DNA from: a virus
DNA length: 30,088 bases
Direction: 5' to 3' (one strand)
Virus record (IMG/VR): IMGVR_UViG_3300047550_004126
Coordinates: 1-30,088 of that record
Both the position numbers and the translations under genes were made by a program. Below are positions 8,381-16,604 of this stretch, piece by piece (the first letter of the stretch is position 1; each line of letters begins with the position of its first letter). The notes below the pieces were generated by a model. It saw only the letters and a list, made by a program, of their open reading frames with translations. It did not search any database and had not been told where the DNA came from.

Positions 8381-10289
8381 TTGAATTGCCTTTCAAAAGA
8401 TTTATACAACCCATTATTTTGTCTAAAACAGCAACTCCTAATATATCAAATTTTACCATACCAATTGATTCTAAATCCGACATTTCTAAACCAGCAATCA
8501 TTTGTTTTGTTTTTTTATCAAATGTCATAGGACAAACTTCTGGCAAAGGAAGGTTACTTATAACTATTCCTGCTGCGTGTTTACCTTGACTTCTTTTTGT
8601 TCCTTCTAATCGTATAGCCTGAGAAAACTCTTTAGCCAATTTTCCAGATAAACTTCCGTCTGGTTCTATCTTACAATATTCAGACAGCTTGTCAGGTATA
8701 TTTTCTAGTGCCCATTTTATTATAGATGAATCACCATCTTCATCTTTCATTTCTTGTAACTGTTCAGAAATCTCAGATTCGTCCGGTATATGTTTTGTTA
8801 TATTATTACTTTCGTCAAATGAAAAACCATGCACTCTCAGAACATCTTTCAATGAGCCTCTACCCTGCATTCTACTAAAAGTAATCATTTGACAAACATT
8901 ATTAGTTCCATATTTTGACTTAATATAATCTATCACCTTGTCTCGTTTGGCAATAGGAAAGTCACAATCAATGTCAGGAAGACTAATCCTATTAGGTGCA
9001 TTCCTACCAGCATTGTAGAACCTCTCAAAAACTAAGCCATGTTTAATTGGATCAACTTCAGTTATTCCTAATAGATAAGATATCATGCATCCAGCACCAG
9101 AACCTCTGCCTCTACCTATAATCCAACCTTGTTTTTTTGCCCAGTTACAATAGTCTTGAACAATTAAAAAATATCCAGCCAAACCAGAGTTATCGATAAC
9201 TTCTAGTTCATGCTTAACTCTTTCCGAATATTTTGTATATTCTTCTGTTTTTGGTTTTATGTGACTAAAACGCTTGTGCCAACCTTCTCTGCATAACTGT
9301 CTTAAATAATCAATTTGAGAAAGAGAATTGGGGCAATTAAAGTTTGGTATTGATGGTTGTTTTATGACAGAATAGCTTTCACACATATTGTCAATAAGAG
9401 AGCAATTTTCAATTTCGTCTTTTTCATGAAATTTAGATATTTCTTCTATTCTTGGAAGATAATATTTATTAGATTTAAAAAAAACAGACAGTCCAAAATC
9501 TTCGTTTTTTTCTAACTTTGAATTTACATTCTTTAAAGTTGTTTCCATTGAAGAACATAATAATACTCTTTGATCTGGAGCATCTTCGACATTAACATAA
9601 TGAACATCTGGAGTTGCTATTTTTTTAAATTTAAACTTATTGCAAAGTTCTCTTAGACATTCTGCAATCACTTGTGAGGCAACTAAATTTTCTCTATCAA
9701 ACAATTGTATTTCAACAAAAAAATTATTTTCTCCAAATATGTCTATATATTCTAAACATATTGTTTTAGCTATATTTAACCAGTCTGGATTAAGCATTTC
9801 TTTGATTTCATCATAATCTGTTCTTGAATATGCTTCTTTATGATCATAAAACAAGCTGTTTGCTAAATGTGTTCCTGGATGACCAGAAAATGCTATAAGA
9901 TCAGAACAATTGCCCTTAAAATCAACAATGTTTAGTCTTGGTTTGTAATAAAAATTTTCTAATGAACTAGCCATAGATGACAAATTAATTAAATTTTTCC
10001 ATCCATTTATATTTTTGGCAAGAACACACAGATGAGTTAGTGCTGAATTTTCTTTACTTTGATCACTTGCTGGCTTGCTACATATATAAAACTCACAACC
10101 TATGATTGGTTTTATTCCATTTGAAATACATGCTTTTGAAAAAGCAATTGCACCAGATATTGTTCCATGATCAGTAATAGCACAAGAATTATATCCAAGC
10201 TCTTTGCATTTTTTTGCCAGATGTTCTGGCTTACTAAGTCCATCTAATAAACTATAATGAGTATGACAATGCAATGGTATCCAATTCAT
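8373..10289 (-). CDS. dnaE: DNA polymerase III alpha, N-terminal part (PHP and palm)
   Basis: The protein has 638 residues from the ATG at 10289; a TTG two codons earlier is unlikely because AAGGA sits 8 nt before this ATG. The PHP domain has intact metal ligands: H7-x-H9, ITDHG near 40, E66 in GCEFY, H137 in FSGH, and D228-x-H230 (TPDVHYVN). The palm has GRGRGSGAGCMISYLLGIT and then the catalytic pair in LPDIDCDF (D439, D441), with the third Asp in VKFDILG (D615). The protein ends about 20 residues later, exactly where canonical DnaE would continue into the fingers, which are encoded separately at 5835-7460. The intact PHP site suggests it may retain its own exonuclease activity in addition to the DnaQ-like protein. 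Confidence 0.94.
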   Translation of the reverse strand: MNWIPLHCHTHYSLLDGLSKPEHLAKKCKELGYNSCAITDHGTISGAIAFSKACISNGIKPIIGCEFYICSKPASDQSKENSALTHLCVLAKNINGWKNLINLSSMASSLENFYYKPRLNIVDFKGNCSDLIAFSGHPGTHLANSLFYDHKEAYSRTDYDEIKEMLNPDWLNIAKTICLEYIDIFGENNFFVEIQLFDRENLVASQVIAECLRELCNKFKFKKIATPDVHYVNVEDAPDQRVLLCSSMETTLKNVNSKLEKNEDFGLSVFFKSNKYYLPRIEEISKFHEKDEIENCSLIDNMCESYSVIKQPSIPNFNCPNSLSQIDYLRQLCREGWHKRFSHIKPKTEEYTKYSERVKHELEVIDNSGLAGYFLIVQDYCNWAKKQGWIIGRGRGSGAGCMISYLLGITEVDPIKHGLVFERFYNAGRNAPNRISLPDIDCDFPIAKRDKVIDYIKSKYGTNNVCQMITFSRMQGRGSLKDVLRVHGFSFDESNNITKHIPDESEISEQLQEMKDEDGDSSIIKWALENIPDKLSEYCKIEPDGSLSGKLAKEFSQAIRLEGTKRSQGKHAAGIVISNLPLPEVCPMTFDKKTKQMIAGLEMSDLESIGMVKFDILGVAVLDKIMGCINLLKGNSNE

Positions 10290-10298
10290 ATACAATCC

Positions 10299-11054
10299 TT
10301 AAAAAATATTTCGTAAATAGTTCCTCATAACATATACTGACCAATCTTCTAAATTTATATCGCTAACTACAGTAGTAGCAGCATTTCTAAATTCACCATT
10401 AGACAATGATTTATCTACTGGATTAAAGTTTGATACATCATTTAAAATAACATGAAAAACAACGCCAAAATGAACTGAATTAACTGGAGTTGTATCATCA
10501 TTTATTAGTCCAATAAATCTAATGTTTTTAGGATTTGTAAAACTAACTTCTTCCTCAATTTCTCTTTTGCAAGCATTTGATATTGTTTCGCTATTTAGCC
10601 CATCGCATGGATTTATATGGCCACCAACACCTACTGACCACAAATCGTGTAATCTATTTTCAGATGCTTTTTTGGATCTTTGATATATAAACAAATCACT
10701 ATTTTTAGTAAAAACACAATAAGGTATAACTTGTTTGTACGAAGGATCATTTTCTGCAATATCTCTATCTATATAAAAAAGATTGTCGATTGTTAATACA
10801 GAAGATCTTATTTTACCAGCAGATTCTCCTGTGATCATGCCTTGAAAATATCCTTGGTTTTTCAATATCTCTGATTTAAAAACAAGAACCTTTTCACCAT
10901 TATATTTCGGTATATATTGATTTTTATTTTGTTCTTGTGTGTAATTTGGATAGTCTTGGTCAGTAGGAGACTCTTCTGGACTAAATGTTGTAGAAGTTGT
11001 TGTTTCTTTTGATTTTTTAAAAAGATCATTAATCCACTTTTTACTTTTTGACAT
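10299..11054 (-). CDS. Nudix hydrolase-like protein
   Basis: I choose the ATG at 11054 (251 residues): GGGAG lies 8 nt upstream, and the longer frame to 11093 would run far into the previous gene. Residues 1-50 are polar and probably disordered (KETTTSTTFSPEESPT). A Nudix core follows from about residue 108: PYCVFTKNSDLFIYQRSKK, then VGVGGHINPCDGLNSETIS and REIEEEVSF. The Nudix box glutamates (REIEEE, 164-169) are present, but the loop after GGHINP is a few residues longer than in the classic box. Such enzymes hydrolyse nucleoside diphosphates linked to another group. The same arrangement, an N-terminal extension plus a divergent box, occurs in phage proteins annotated as phosphoesterases. 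The substrate is unknown; its place in the replication operon suits nucleotide housekeeping. Confidence 0.75.
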   Translation of the reverse strand: MSKSKKWINDLFKKSKETTTSTTFSPEESPTDQDYPNYTQEQNKNQYIPKYNGEKVLVFKSEILKNQGYFQGMITGESAGKIRSSVLTIDNLFYIDRDIAENDPSYKQVIPYCVFTKNSDLFIYQRSKKASENRLHDLWSVGVGGHINPCDGLNSETISNACKREIEEEVSFTNPKNIRFIGLINDDTTPVNSVHFGVVFHVILNDVSNFNPVDKSLSNGEFRNAATTVVSDINLEDWSVYVMRNYLRNIF

Positions 11055-12072
11055 CGTTTGACTCCCTATTAGATTGACCACCACCATCACCATATGAACT
11101 TATTGTGTTTTTATTTGCGTGTTTCAAATAAGCACGATTCATGCCAAGTTGAATAACTTCTTTATTCATAAAGTCACATATAGACATATCAGAATCTTGA
11201 TATTTTTCCTTGTAAAATTTACATAGCCTTTCACATTTCCATCTATCTTTTCCATAATCTATGATTCTAGTTGGAAAATGACAAGCTTTAATTTTTTCAA
11301 ATTCATGCCTAATCATTTCTACGGTAGTATTAATATCATCTTTATGAAAGCAAAGACTAAAAGGTCCACCAGATTTATTAAAATAAATTGTAACTATTAT
11401 ATTTTCTTCTTCTGGATATAATTGATACAAAGCATAATGATAAAGTCTAAGCTGGAAGTCCTTGTAAAAATCATCATAATTTTTTTCTTTGCCAGTTGCC
11501 CAATTTTTTCTTTCTCCAGTCTTCCAATCTATGTATTCTATTGTTTTTTTATCTACTCTAGTTATTAAGTCCATAGTTCCTTTAATTCTTAAATTTCCAG
11601 AAAGAACAGTTCCATCCTCAATATAATATTCGTATTTGGCCCAAGGATATTTAATCTCTATGTCAAAATATTGTTCTGGCATAACAATATTTCTTGTAAG
11701 AGGTGAAAACATGCCATTATTAAATAATAATGTATCCCATGTCCATTTTTCACAGTCCTTGAAGTCTTTGCTATCCCATTGATGAATGCTTTTGTTTTTA
11801 TAATGATTAAAAGCATCAAGAATAACACTCTCTGGAGATGTTTCTATAGTTGAAAATTCTTTTTTTAGTTCATTATCTACAAAACTAGATGTTCCATTTT
11901 GAAGACAAAGTTTTTTGTTGGCCAATAATTCTAATGACTTATGTACAACATTACCCTTTTCTGCCTTTTTATTGGAATCATCTTGCATACCTAGATTGTA
12001 AGTTAACCAGTATTTATGCTGACACCATGCGTAAGAGCTTACAGAACTAGACCTTAGATAAGTTATAATCAT
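11041..12072 (-). CDS. RecB/Cas4-like PD-(D/E)xK nuclease with probable Fe-S cluster
   Basis: The protein has 343 residues. It shows the RecB-family nuclease layout: an N-terminal SSVSSYAWCQHKYWL, GNVVHKSLE with H44, then IKGTMDLIT (D168) and EYIDWKTGE (D182 and K184), and QLRLYHYAL (the Q-x3-Y motif). One Cys near the N-terminus (C17) and three near the C-terminus (C280, C284, C299) are placed as in the 4Fe-4S nucleases Cas4 and AddB, so an Fe-S cluster is likely. No helicase domain and no cas genes are nearby. It probably resects or processes DNA ends in phage recombination with the RecA-like protein. It overlaps the upstream kinase gene by 26 nt; the last 20 residues are a Gly/Asn/Ser-rich tail. 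Confidence 0.85.
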   Translation of the reverse strand: MIITYLRSSSVSSYAWCQHKYWLTYNLGMQDDSNKKAEKGNVVHKSLELLANKKLCLQNGTSSFVDNELKKEFSTIETSPESVILDAFNHYKNKSIHQWDSKDFKDCEKWTWDTLLFNNGMFSPLTRNIVMPEQYFDIEIKYPWAKYEYYIEDGTVLSGNLRIKGTMDLITRVDKKTIEYIDWKTGERKNWATGKEKNYDDFYKDFQLRLYHYALYQLYPEEENIIVTIYFNKSGGPFSLCFHKDDINTTVEMIRHEFEKIKACHFPTRIIDYGKDRWKCERLCKFYKEKYQDSDMSICDFMNKEVIQLGMNRAYLKHANKNTISSYGDGGGQSNRESNDVKK

Positions 12073-12700
12073 TTTTTATCCAATTTATTTGTTTTAATTT
12101 ATTTAAAAGTTCAATTTTTTGTTCTTCTTTCGACATTTTTTCATTATTTAAAATTACATCAAACTTATCTGTGCATTTATCTAATTCTATTTCGCTTATA
12201 TGACTATCATTGTCTGTTGATCTATTTAATTTAATTATAATTCCACCAGCATCTTTTATGCTATTTATTTCATTTTCAAATCTGACATCAGTAATAAAAT
12301 TTAGTGGATAATTTTGTTTACTTATCATATTAAAACAAGCATTAATATGAATAAATTTGTTCATTTTTCTGGCAATGCCTGTTCCAAACTCTTGAAGAAA
12401 TTCTCTAGCTGTCATCTTTCCACTTGGAATAATCTTATAAGTAGATTTTATTTCGTTATAATGAGGAAGATCTTCCCAAGTATATTCAGTTAAAGAATTT
12501 TTATCGTCAAGAGAACCAAAAACTTGTTTGTGTCTTAATCCAAAAAAATTAATTGCAATTAATTTCATGGGTTCAGCGAATGAAAATATTGATGATCTGC
12601 ATCCAAAAAATTCAAGTGAATTAAAAGAAAGAAATCCAGCCAAAGTATCTTTGCCAGAACCTTTTTTACCGCAAAAACCTATAATTTTTTGGAATGACAT
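12047..12700 (-). CDS. Deoxynucleoside monophosphate kinase
   Basis: The protein has 217 residues. The P-loop is GFCGKKGSGKDTL (residues 8-20). The segment EFGTGIARKMNKFIHINA and the later ITDVRFENEINSIKDAGG match the phage dNMP kinase family (T4 gp1-like), in which the DVRFxNE region contacts the substrate. The enzyme phosphorylates dNMPs to dNDPs for DNA synthesis and complements the class II ribonucleotide reductase encoded upstream. The ATG has AAGGA about 10 nt upstream, overlapping the stop region of the primase gene. The C-terminal 30 residues are Lys- and Asn-rich and overlap the nuclease start. Confidence 0.87.
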   Translation of the reverse strand: MSFQKIIGFCGKKGSGKDTLAGFLSFNSLEFFGCRSSIFSFAEPMKLIAINFFGLRHKQVFGSLDDKNSLTEYTWEDLPHYNEIKSTYKIIPSGKMTAREFLQEFGTGIARKMNKFIHINACFNMISKQNYPLNFITDVRFENEINSIKDAGGIIIKLNRSTDNDSHISEIELDKCTDKFDVILNNEKMSKEEQKIELLNKLKQINWIKNDYNLSKV

Positions 12701-12705
12701 CTAAA

Positions 12706-13827
12706 TTAATTTCCTTGAACTAATGGCTTAATAATACAATTTATTTGTTCTATGTTAAGATCGCCTGGATCTTTTATTCCTTCTGGCAAACTTGGAGATA
12801 TAATTTTAAACATTCTGGAAAGAGATGAGTTTACATTATTAGAAGCTTTATTTCCAGCTTCATCTGAATCAAAAAGTAAAATCAATGTAGTAGCACCAGA
12901 AGATTCTAGTAATATTTGTTGCGAATCAGTAAGAGATGACCCAAATACAGCAACAACATTTTCTATTCCGTTTTCCACAAATTTCCAAACATCTGCTGGT
13001 CCTTCAACTAATATAACAACTCCAGTTTTTTGAATCATTTCTTTTGCATTGCCATAATTATACAAATAGTTCTTTTTTGAAAAACCTTTATTGTGAATCC
13101 ATTTGCTTATATTTTTTTGAGGATCGCACTCAGAAGATTCATGAAATTGATTACATTTGTTACATTTTTCTATAATGGTTCTGCCAGTAAAACCAACAAT
13201 TGTTTTATTGTCTGAGTCATAGACAGGAACTACCGCTCGATTTCTAAAAAATTTATTTTGTGATTTTGAATCACCTATATCATATTTGTCAAGTATAGAC
13301 GCTGAATAACCTCTAGATAAAAAATATTTAGATGGTATATCTAACTTTTCTCTAACAACTTTTCTTGTATATTGGAACTTTGATTTATTTTTTTCTTTGG
13401 AAAACAAGTGAGAATACTTTTGAAAAGTCTCTGTTTTAGTATCTTCTTTAATTGATGATAAATCTAACTTCAAAAGATTGCATAATATGGCTATTGTATC
13501 AGAAAAACTTACGCACTTATCGCCTTGCTTAGACCATCCATATTTTTTATTGCTAATAACACCACGGAAAAAACCTATAGAAGTATTAATAAAACTTTTT
13601 TCGCAATGATGTGTATAACATACCCAATTACCAACTCTAGTGTGTCCAGACATAAATATATTTAAAGCTGTTCTATTATCTCCACCGTGTACTGGACATG
13701 AAGATATTATTGATTCTGAAACAATTTTATATTTTATTCCAAAATAATCTAAAAGAAATTCTATGTTTTCACAGATAGCATTATTTAAATATTCGTTTTT
13801 AGTTATTTCAATTGATTTCGATTTCAT
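12706..13827 (-). CDS. dnaG: DNA primase with CHC2 zinc finger and TOPRIM domain
   Basis: The protein has 373 residues. The N-terminal zinc-binding domain shows C44-x2-H47 (SCPVHGG) and, about 22 residues later, C70 with H73/H74 and C75 (VCYTHHC), a CHC2-type finger. The basic RNA polymerase region contains RNRAVVPVYDSDNKTIVGFTGR. The TOPRIM domain has E275 in VILVEGPADVWKF and the D320-x-D322 pair in LLFDSDEAG. The protein is shorter than bacterial DnaG and has no obvious C-terminal helicase-binding domain. An extra cluster, C222-x2-C225-x3-H229-x4-C234, lies between the two domains and may be a second zinc site. It overlaps the helicase gene by 20 nt, and AAGGA precedes the ATG. Primer synthesis for lagging strands is the expected role. 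Confidence 0.92.
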   Translation of the reverse strand: MKSKSIEITKNEYLNNAICENIEFLLDYFGIKYKIVSESIISSCPVHGGDNRTALNIFMSGHTRVGNWVCYTHHCEKSFINTSIGFFRGVISNKKYGWSKQGDKCVSFSDTIAILCNLLKLDLSSIKEDTKTETFQKYSHLFSKEKNKSKFQYTRKVVREKLDIPSKYFLSRGYSASILDKYDIGDSKSQNKFFRNRAVVPVYDSDNKTIVGFTGRTIIEKCNKCNQFHESSECDPQKNISKWIHNKGFSKKNYLYNYGNAKEMIQKTGVVILVEGPADVWKFVENGIENVVAVFGSSLTDSQQILLESSGATTLILLFDSDEAGNKASNNVNSSLSRMFKIISPSLPEGIKDPGDLNIEQINCIIKPLVQGN

Positions 13828-15271
13828 CTGGTAATCCTTCTATTACAAAACCATTATTTTGTCTTGACGACTGAGATTTAAAAAATTGACTTCTAGTTGG
13901 TCCTTCAGATATTTTACCAAACTCATAATTTGCATGTATATTTATATAGTCTCCTTGATCTATGCCTTTCCCATGTCTTGAGACAATAGGTATTAACTTT
14001 AGGTTATATCTAACGCTATTTTCTTGAGAAACACCTTCGTCTGCCATTTCTTCTTCGCTTTTTCTTTTGTAGATAGAAAAATTTGAACATAACCAAAGTA
14101 TTCTGTCTGAACCACTAGCTACATCTGTATCTTCTCTATTTATTCCATCTCTATTTAGTTGAGTAAATGCTAAACATGCTGCATTATACTGAACCATAAA
14201 ATTGTGAAGGTTTGTCATTAAAAAGCCAAGAGCTTGATATTCTGCTAAATTTTTACTAATACCAGAATCATCCATTAGTTTTATATAATCATATATTATT
14301 AAGCAAGGATTGGCTTTACCAGAGTCATCAAGTCCTACATCTTTTATAATCCATCTTCTTGCCATACTAATCACTTCGTCAAAACTTTTTCCTGCAATAG
14401 ACTTATATTGGAATGGCATTTCTTTAATTTTTTCGATAGCTGCTTTTATCTTATTTTTTTTAGATGAATCTTTTGAGAATGCACCACTTTCTATTTCATC
14501 AATTTTAACTCCAGATAAACATGCAAGAACCCTATGCCAATGATCTTTTTCTGTCATTTCTGTATCTAACATCAAAACTGGTATATTATTGGAAGATACA
14601 TTTACAGCAACATTATCTGCAAAAAAGCTTTTTCCAGTCTTCATTCTTGCACCGATAAGATTTACTGTACCTGGCCTAAAGCCACCACCTATTGCCATGT
14701 CATATATTTTAAATCCAGAAGGTATACCAAGTTGAGATATTGGATTGCTTTCTAAGTACTCTACATAGTCTTCTATGCCTTCACTCATCAGCTTTGGGTT
14801 TGGATCTTCTGCATTAGATATTTTAAAAGTGGCATCCAGCACACATGACTCTGCAATAGATATGATTTGAGTGATTGGTTCATCACCAGTTATATCTTTA
14901 AGAGTATTTGCACCATTTAATAAACTATAAGATAAATTTTTAGCAATATTTATTTTTTTTAACTTAGCTGCACTTTTTCTTGCATTTACAAGTTCTACTG
15001 GAAAAGTCGTAAGTGACCTTAAGTATTTCGCCTGTTCAGCAGTACTAAAAAATTTTGATAAGTTCAAAGACTCTGCTGTTGCAATAACAGTTGGAATATC
15101 AACCTTTGAGCTTTTATCAGTTATGATTTTAGTAAAGCATTTAAATATAGCTGCATTTTCATTATTTGAAAAACATGATTCATCAATAATGTCTGATATT
15201 TCAATAAAGCAATCGTAGCCCTTTTGAAATAATCCAGCTAATATAATTCTTTCTGCTCCAACATCTGTCAT
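13808..15271 (-). CDS. dnaB: Replicative DNA helicase, DnaB-type
   Basis: The start is the ATG at 15271, whose ATGA overlaps the TGA of the upstream gene, giving 487 residues; an in-frame start 33 nt earlier is less likely. The N-terminal domain matches DnaB (GAERIILAGLFQKGY, SNNENAAIFKCF). The RecA-type motor has Walker A GARMKTGKS near 207-215, the DTEM strand near 238, and Walker B LIIYDYIKLMDD near 330. FTQLNRDG and GSDRILW follow, with the sensor Gln and Arg. It is the ring helicase of the replication fork, encoded immediately before the primase, with which it would act. The size is near that of bacterial DnaB. No intein interrupts it, although DnaB P-loops are frequent intein sites. Confidence 0.93.
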   Translation of the reverse strand: MTDVGAERIILAGLFQKGYDCFIEISDIIDESCFSNNENAAIFKCFTKIITDKSSKVDIPTVIATAESLNLSKFFSTAEQAKYLRSLTTFPVELVNARKSAAKLKKINIAKNLSYSLLNGANTLKDITGDEPITQIISIAESCVLDATFKISNAEDPNPKLMSEGIEDYVEYLESNPISQLGIPSGFKIYDMAIGGGFRPGTVNLIGARMKTGKSFFADNVAVNVSSNNIPVLMLDTEMTEKDHWHRVLACLSGVKIDEIESGAFSKDSSKKNKIKAAIEKIKEMPFQYKSIAGKSFDEVISMARRWIIKDVGLDDSGKANPCLIIYDYIKLMDDSGISKNLAEYQALGFLMTNLHNFMVQYNAACLAFTQLNRDGINREDTDVASGSDRILWLCSNFSIYKRKSEEEMADEGVSQENSVRYNLKLIPIVSRHGKGIDQGDYINIHANYEFGKISEGPTRSQFFKSQSSRQNNGFVIEGLPDEIEIN

Positions 15272-15747
15272 CTTCTTACCGATCTCTTCATACATGAAGC
15301 ACAAATGAATCCAGAAGACTCTGAATCTCTACTTTTAAAATTAAATTCTTCAGTAGTTATTTCTAAAGAAGAAGAACATTTTGAACATTTTACTAATTTA
15401 AATCCATAAGAATCATCAACTTCTGACCTATACTTTTTAGGTGAGTAGTTTTTTGGTGTTTCTTCAATAAACTCAGAATCAAGTGTTTTATCATCTTGAA
15501 ACTTATTTTCAAATGGAATTTTAGAAACCTGTTCTTTTTTATTAGCTAATGTATTATTCGTGCTCATAGCAAATTTATTTAGGTTCTCATCAGCATTTTT
15601 TAAAACAACAGATTCTTTTTGAACCACTTGCTGAACTGTAGATGGCTCATTTTTTATTTTTTCTCCAGATATATCTTCTAAAACATCAATAATTAATGAC
15701 CAATCTTTTTTTAAAATTGCGTCTTTAATTTTAGAAATTACGCTCAT
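15268..15747 (-). CDS. Unknown protein with C-terminal zinc ribbon
   Basis: The protein has 159 residues in three parts: a short helical N-terminus (MSVISKIKDAILKKDWSLII), a long polar linker rich in Lys, Glu, Ser and Asn (residues 30-112), and a C-terminal C121-x2-C124...C149-x2-C152 zinc ribbon (VKCSKCSSS, FICASCMKRS). I recognise no family. It sits directly upstream of the helicase gene and shares an ATGA junction with it, with an AAAGGA ribosome binding site before its own ATG. The position suggests a helicase-associated or loader-like role, but nothing in the sequence proves this. Confidence 0.7.
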   Translation of the reverse strand: MSVISKIKDAILKKDWSLIIDVLEDISGEKIKNEPSTVQQVVQKESVVLKNADENLNKFAMSTNNTLANKKEQVSKIPFENKFQDDKTLDSEFIEETPKNYSPKKYRSEVDDSYGFKLVKCSKCSSSLEITTEEFNFKSRDSESSGFICASCMKRSVRR

Positions 15748-16243
15748 TATTTTTCCTTTTGCTATAAGCTAAATTTGAAAACATATCAGAAACTTTTTCG
15801 ATCCTAATCGGTAAATACTCTATTCTATCAATTCTTGCTTGTATCTTAACAGATAAAGATTTTATTTTTTGTGCATAGTCATCATCTTTGACTGCTAATG
15901 CCATTCGTTCTTCTGGAGAAAAATATCTGTACTCAGTAAGTCTTTCTGATACTGTTTTAAATATTTTTTCATTGCACCATCTAAGTTTTGATTTCTCTCT
16001 GTTTATTGTTCGTGATAAATGAAATGAAAAATTATTTAATAAAACACATGCTTCAGAACAATCTTCTGCTGTCATTTTTCTTATTTCTTCTTGAGACAAG
16101 TATAAAAATTTCATGCATGGGAATTCAATATTGTTTGGGATAGATGACAACCCAATAGATTTTTCGTAATTATCTAGTAAAGAATCGAATCTTTCTTCCT
16201 CGCTAATTTTCGATTCTTTTTCTCCATTGTTGTTCTGATTCAT
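15731..16243 (-). CDS. Unknown helical protein
   Basis: The protein has 170 residues and is strongly charged and predicted mostly helical. The middle has RKMTAEDCSEACVLLNNFSF and then a basic stretch (NREKSKLRWCNEKIF); the C-terminal 40 residues (IKSLSVKIQARIDRIEYLPI) suggest a coiled coil. It is of the kind encoded near DNA-metabolism genes in large phages, but I cannot name a family. No clear Shine-Dalgarno precedes its ATG, and it begins 41 nt inside the upstream nuclease-like gene, so its translation may depend on coupling. Its 3' end overlaps the next gene by 17 nt. Confidence 0.6.
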   Translation of the reverse strand: MNQNNNGEKESKISEEERFDSLLDNYEKSIGLSSIPNNIEFPCMKFLYLSQEEIRKMTAEDCSEACVLLNNFSFHLSRTINREKSKLRWCNEKIFKTVSERLTEYRYFSPEERMALAVKDDDYAQKIKSLSVKIQARIDRIEYLPIRIEKVSDMFSNLAYSKRKNNERNF

Positions 16244-16604
16244 TGAATGGTAACTCTATTAAAAAAATATTGTTTATTGAACACCACTCTGCTTTATTTT
16301 TATCATTTCTTTTTGAGTGATAAAAATTTAATACTGTATTGTGAAAAAACGGTATGTATTTATAATGTTGCTCCCCATGAACTTCAATTATTGTTTTTCG
16401 TAATGGCAACCAAAAATCAGCAGTCAATCCATTAGATCCAGGCAAACTTACTTCTTCCAATATTCTGTCCATCGGATAAATAGACTTTAGAATATTTCTA
16501 GCGAGTAAATGCAAAGAAGACCTATTTTTTTCATCGTCATAATCTGGCATATTACCAGAAAATGTCCAAGAGTAAGTCTTTCCATCAAGACCCATTACTT
16601 TCAC
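16203..16604 (-). CDS. Small PD-(D/E)xK nuclease-like protein
   Basis: The protein has 133 residues. The start is GTG at 16604, forming a GTGA overlap with the RecA-like gene's TGA, with AAGG about 10 nt upstream; the ATG three codons later lacks spacing support. The core LTADFWLPLRKTIIEVHGEQ (D63, E74, H76) followed by H80 resembles the DF...IEVxGxxH signature of the Vsr/DUF559-type restriction endonuclease fold. A late strand NNIFLIELPFNESE, with KNKAEW before it, fits the same fold. The N-terminal 40 residues are unassigned. It probably cuts DNA, perhaps as a recombination or mismatch nuclease given its RecA neighbour; the substrate is unknown. Family-level confidence is moderate. Confidence 0.7.
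   Translation of the reverse strand: MKVMGLDGKTYSWTFSGNMPDYDDEKNRSSLHLLARNILKSIYPMDRILEEVSLPGSNGLTADFWLPLRKTIIEVHGEQHYKYIPFFHNTVLNFYHSKRNDKNKAEWCSINNIFLIELPFNESEQQWRKRIEN

Noticed and set aside
5835-10289. Split intein joining the two DnaE halves
   Set aside because: The N-half ends GNSNE and the C-half begins MTKKYQFSCG; neither terminus has the block A/B or F/G motifs of a split intein, and the break is not at the cyanobacterial dnaE intein site.
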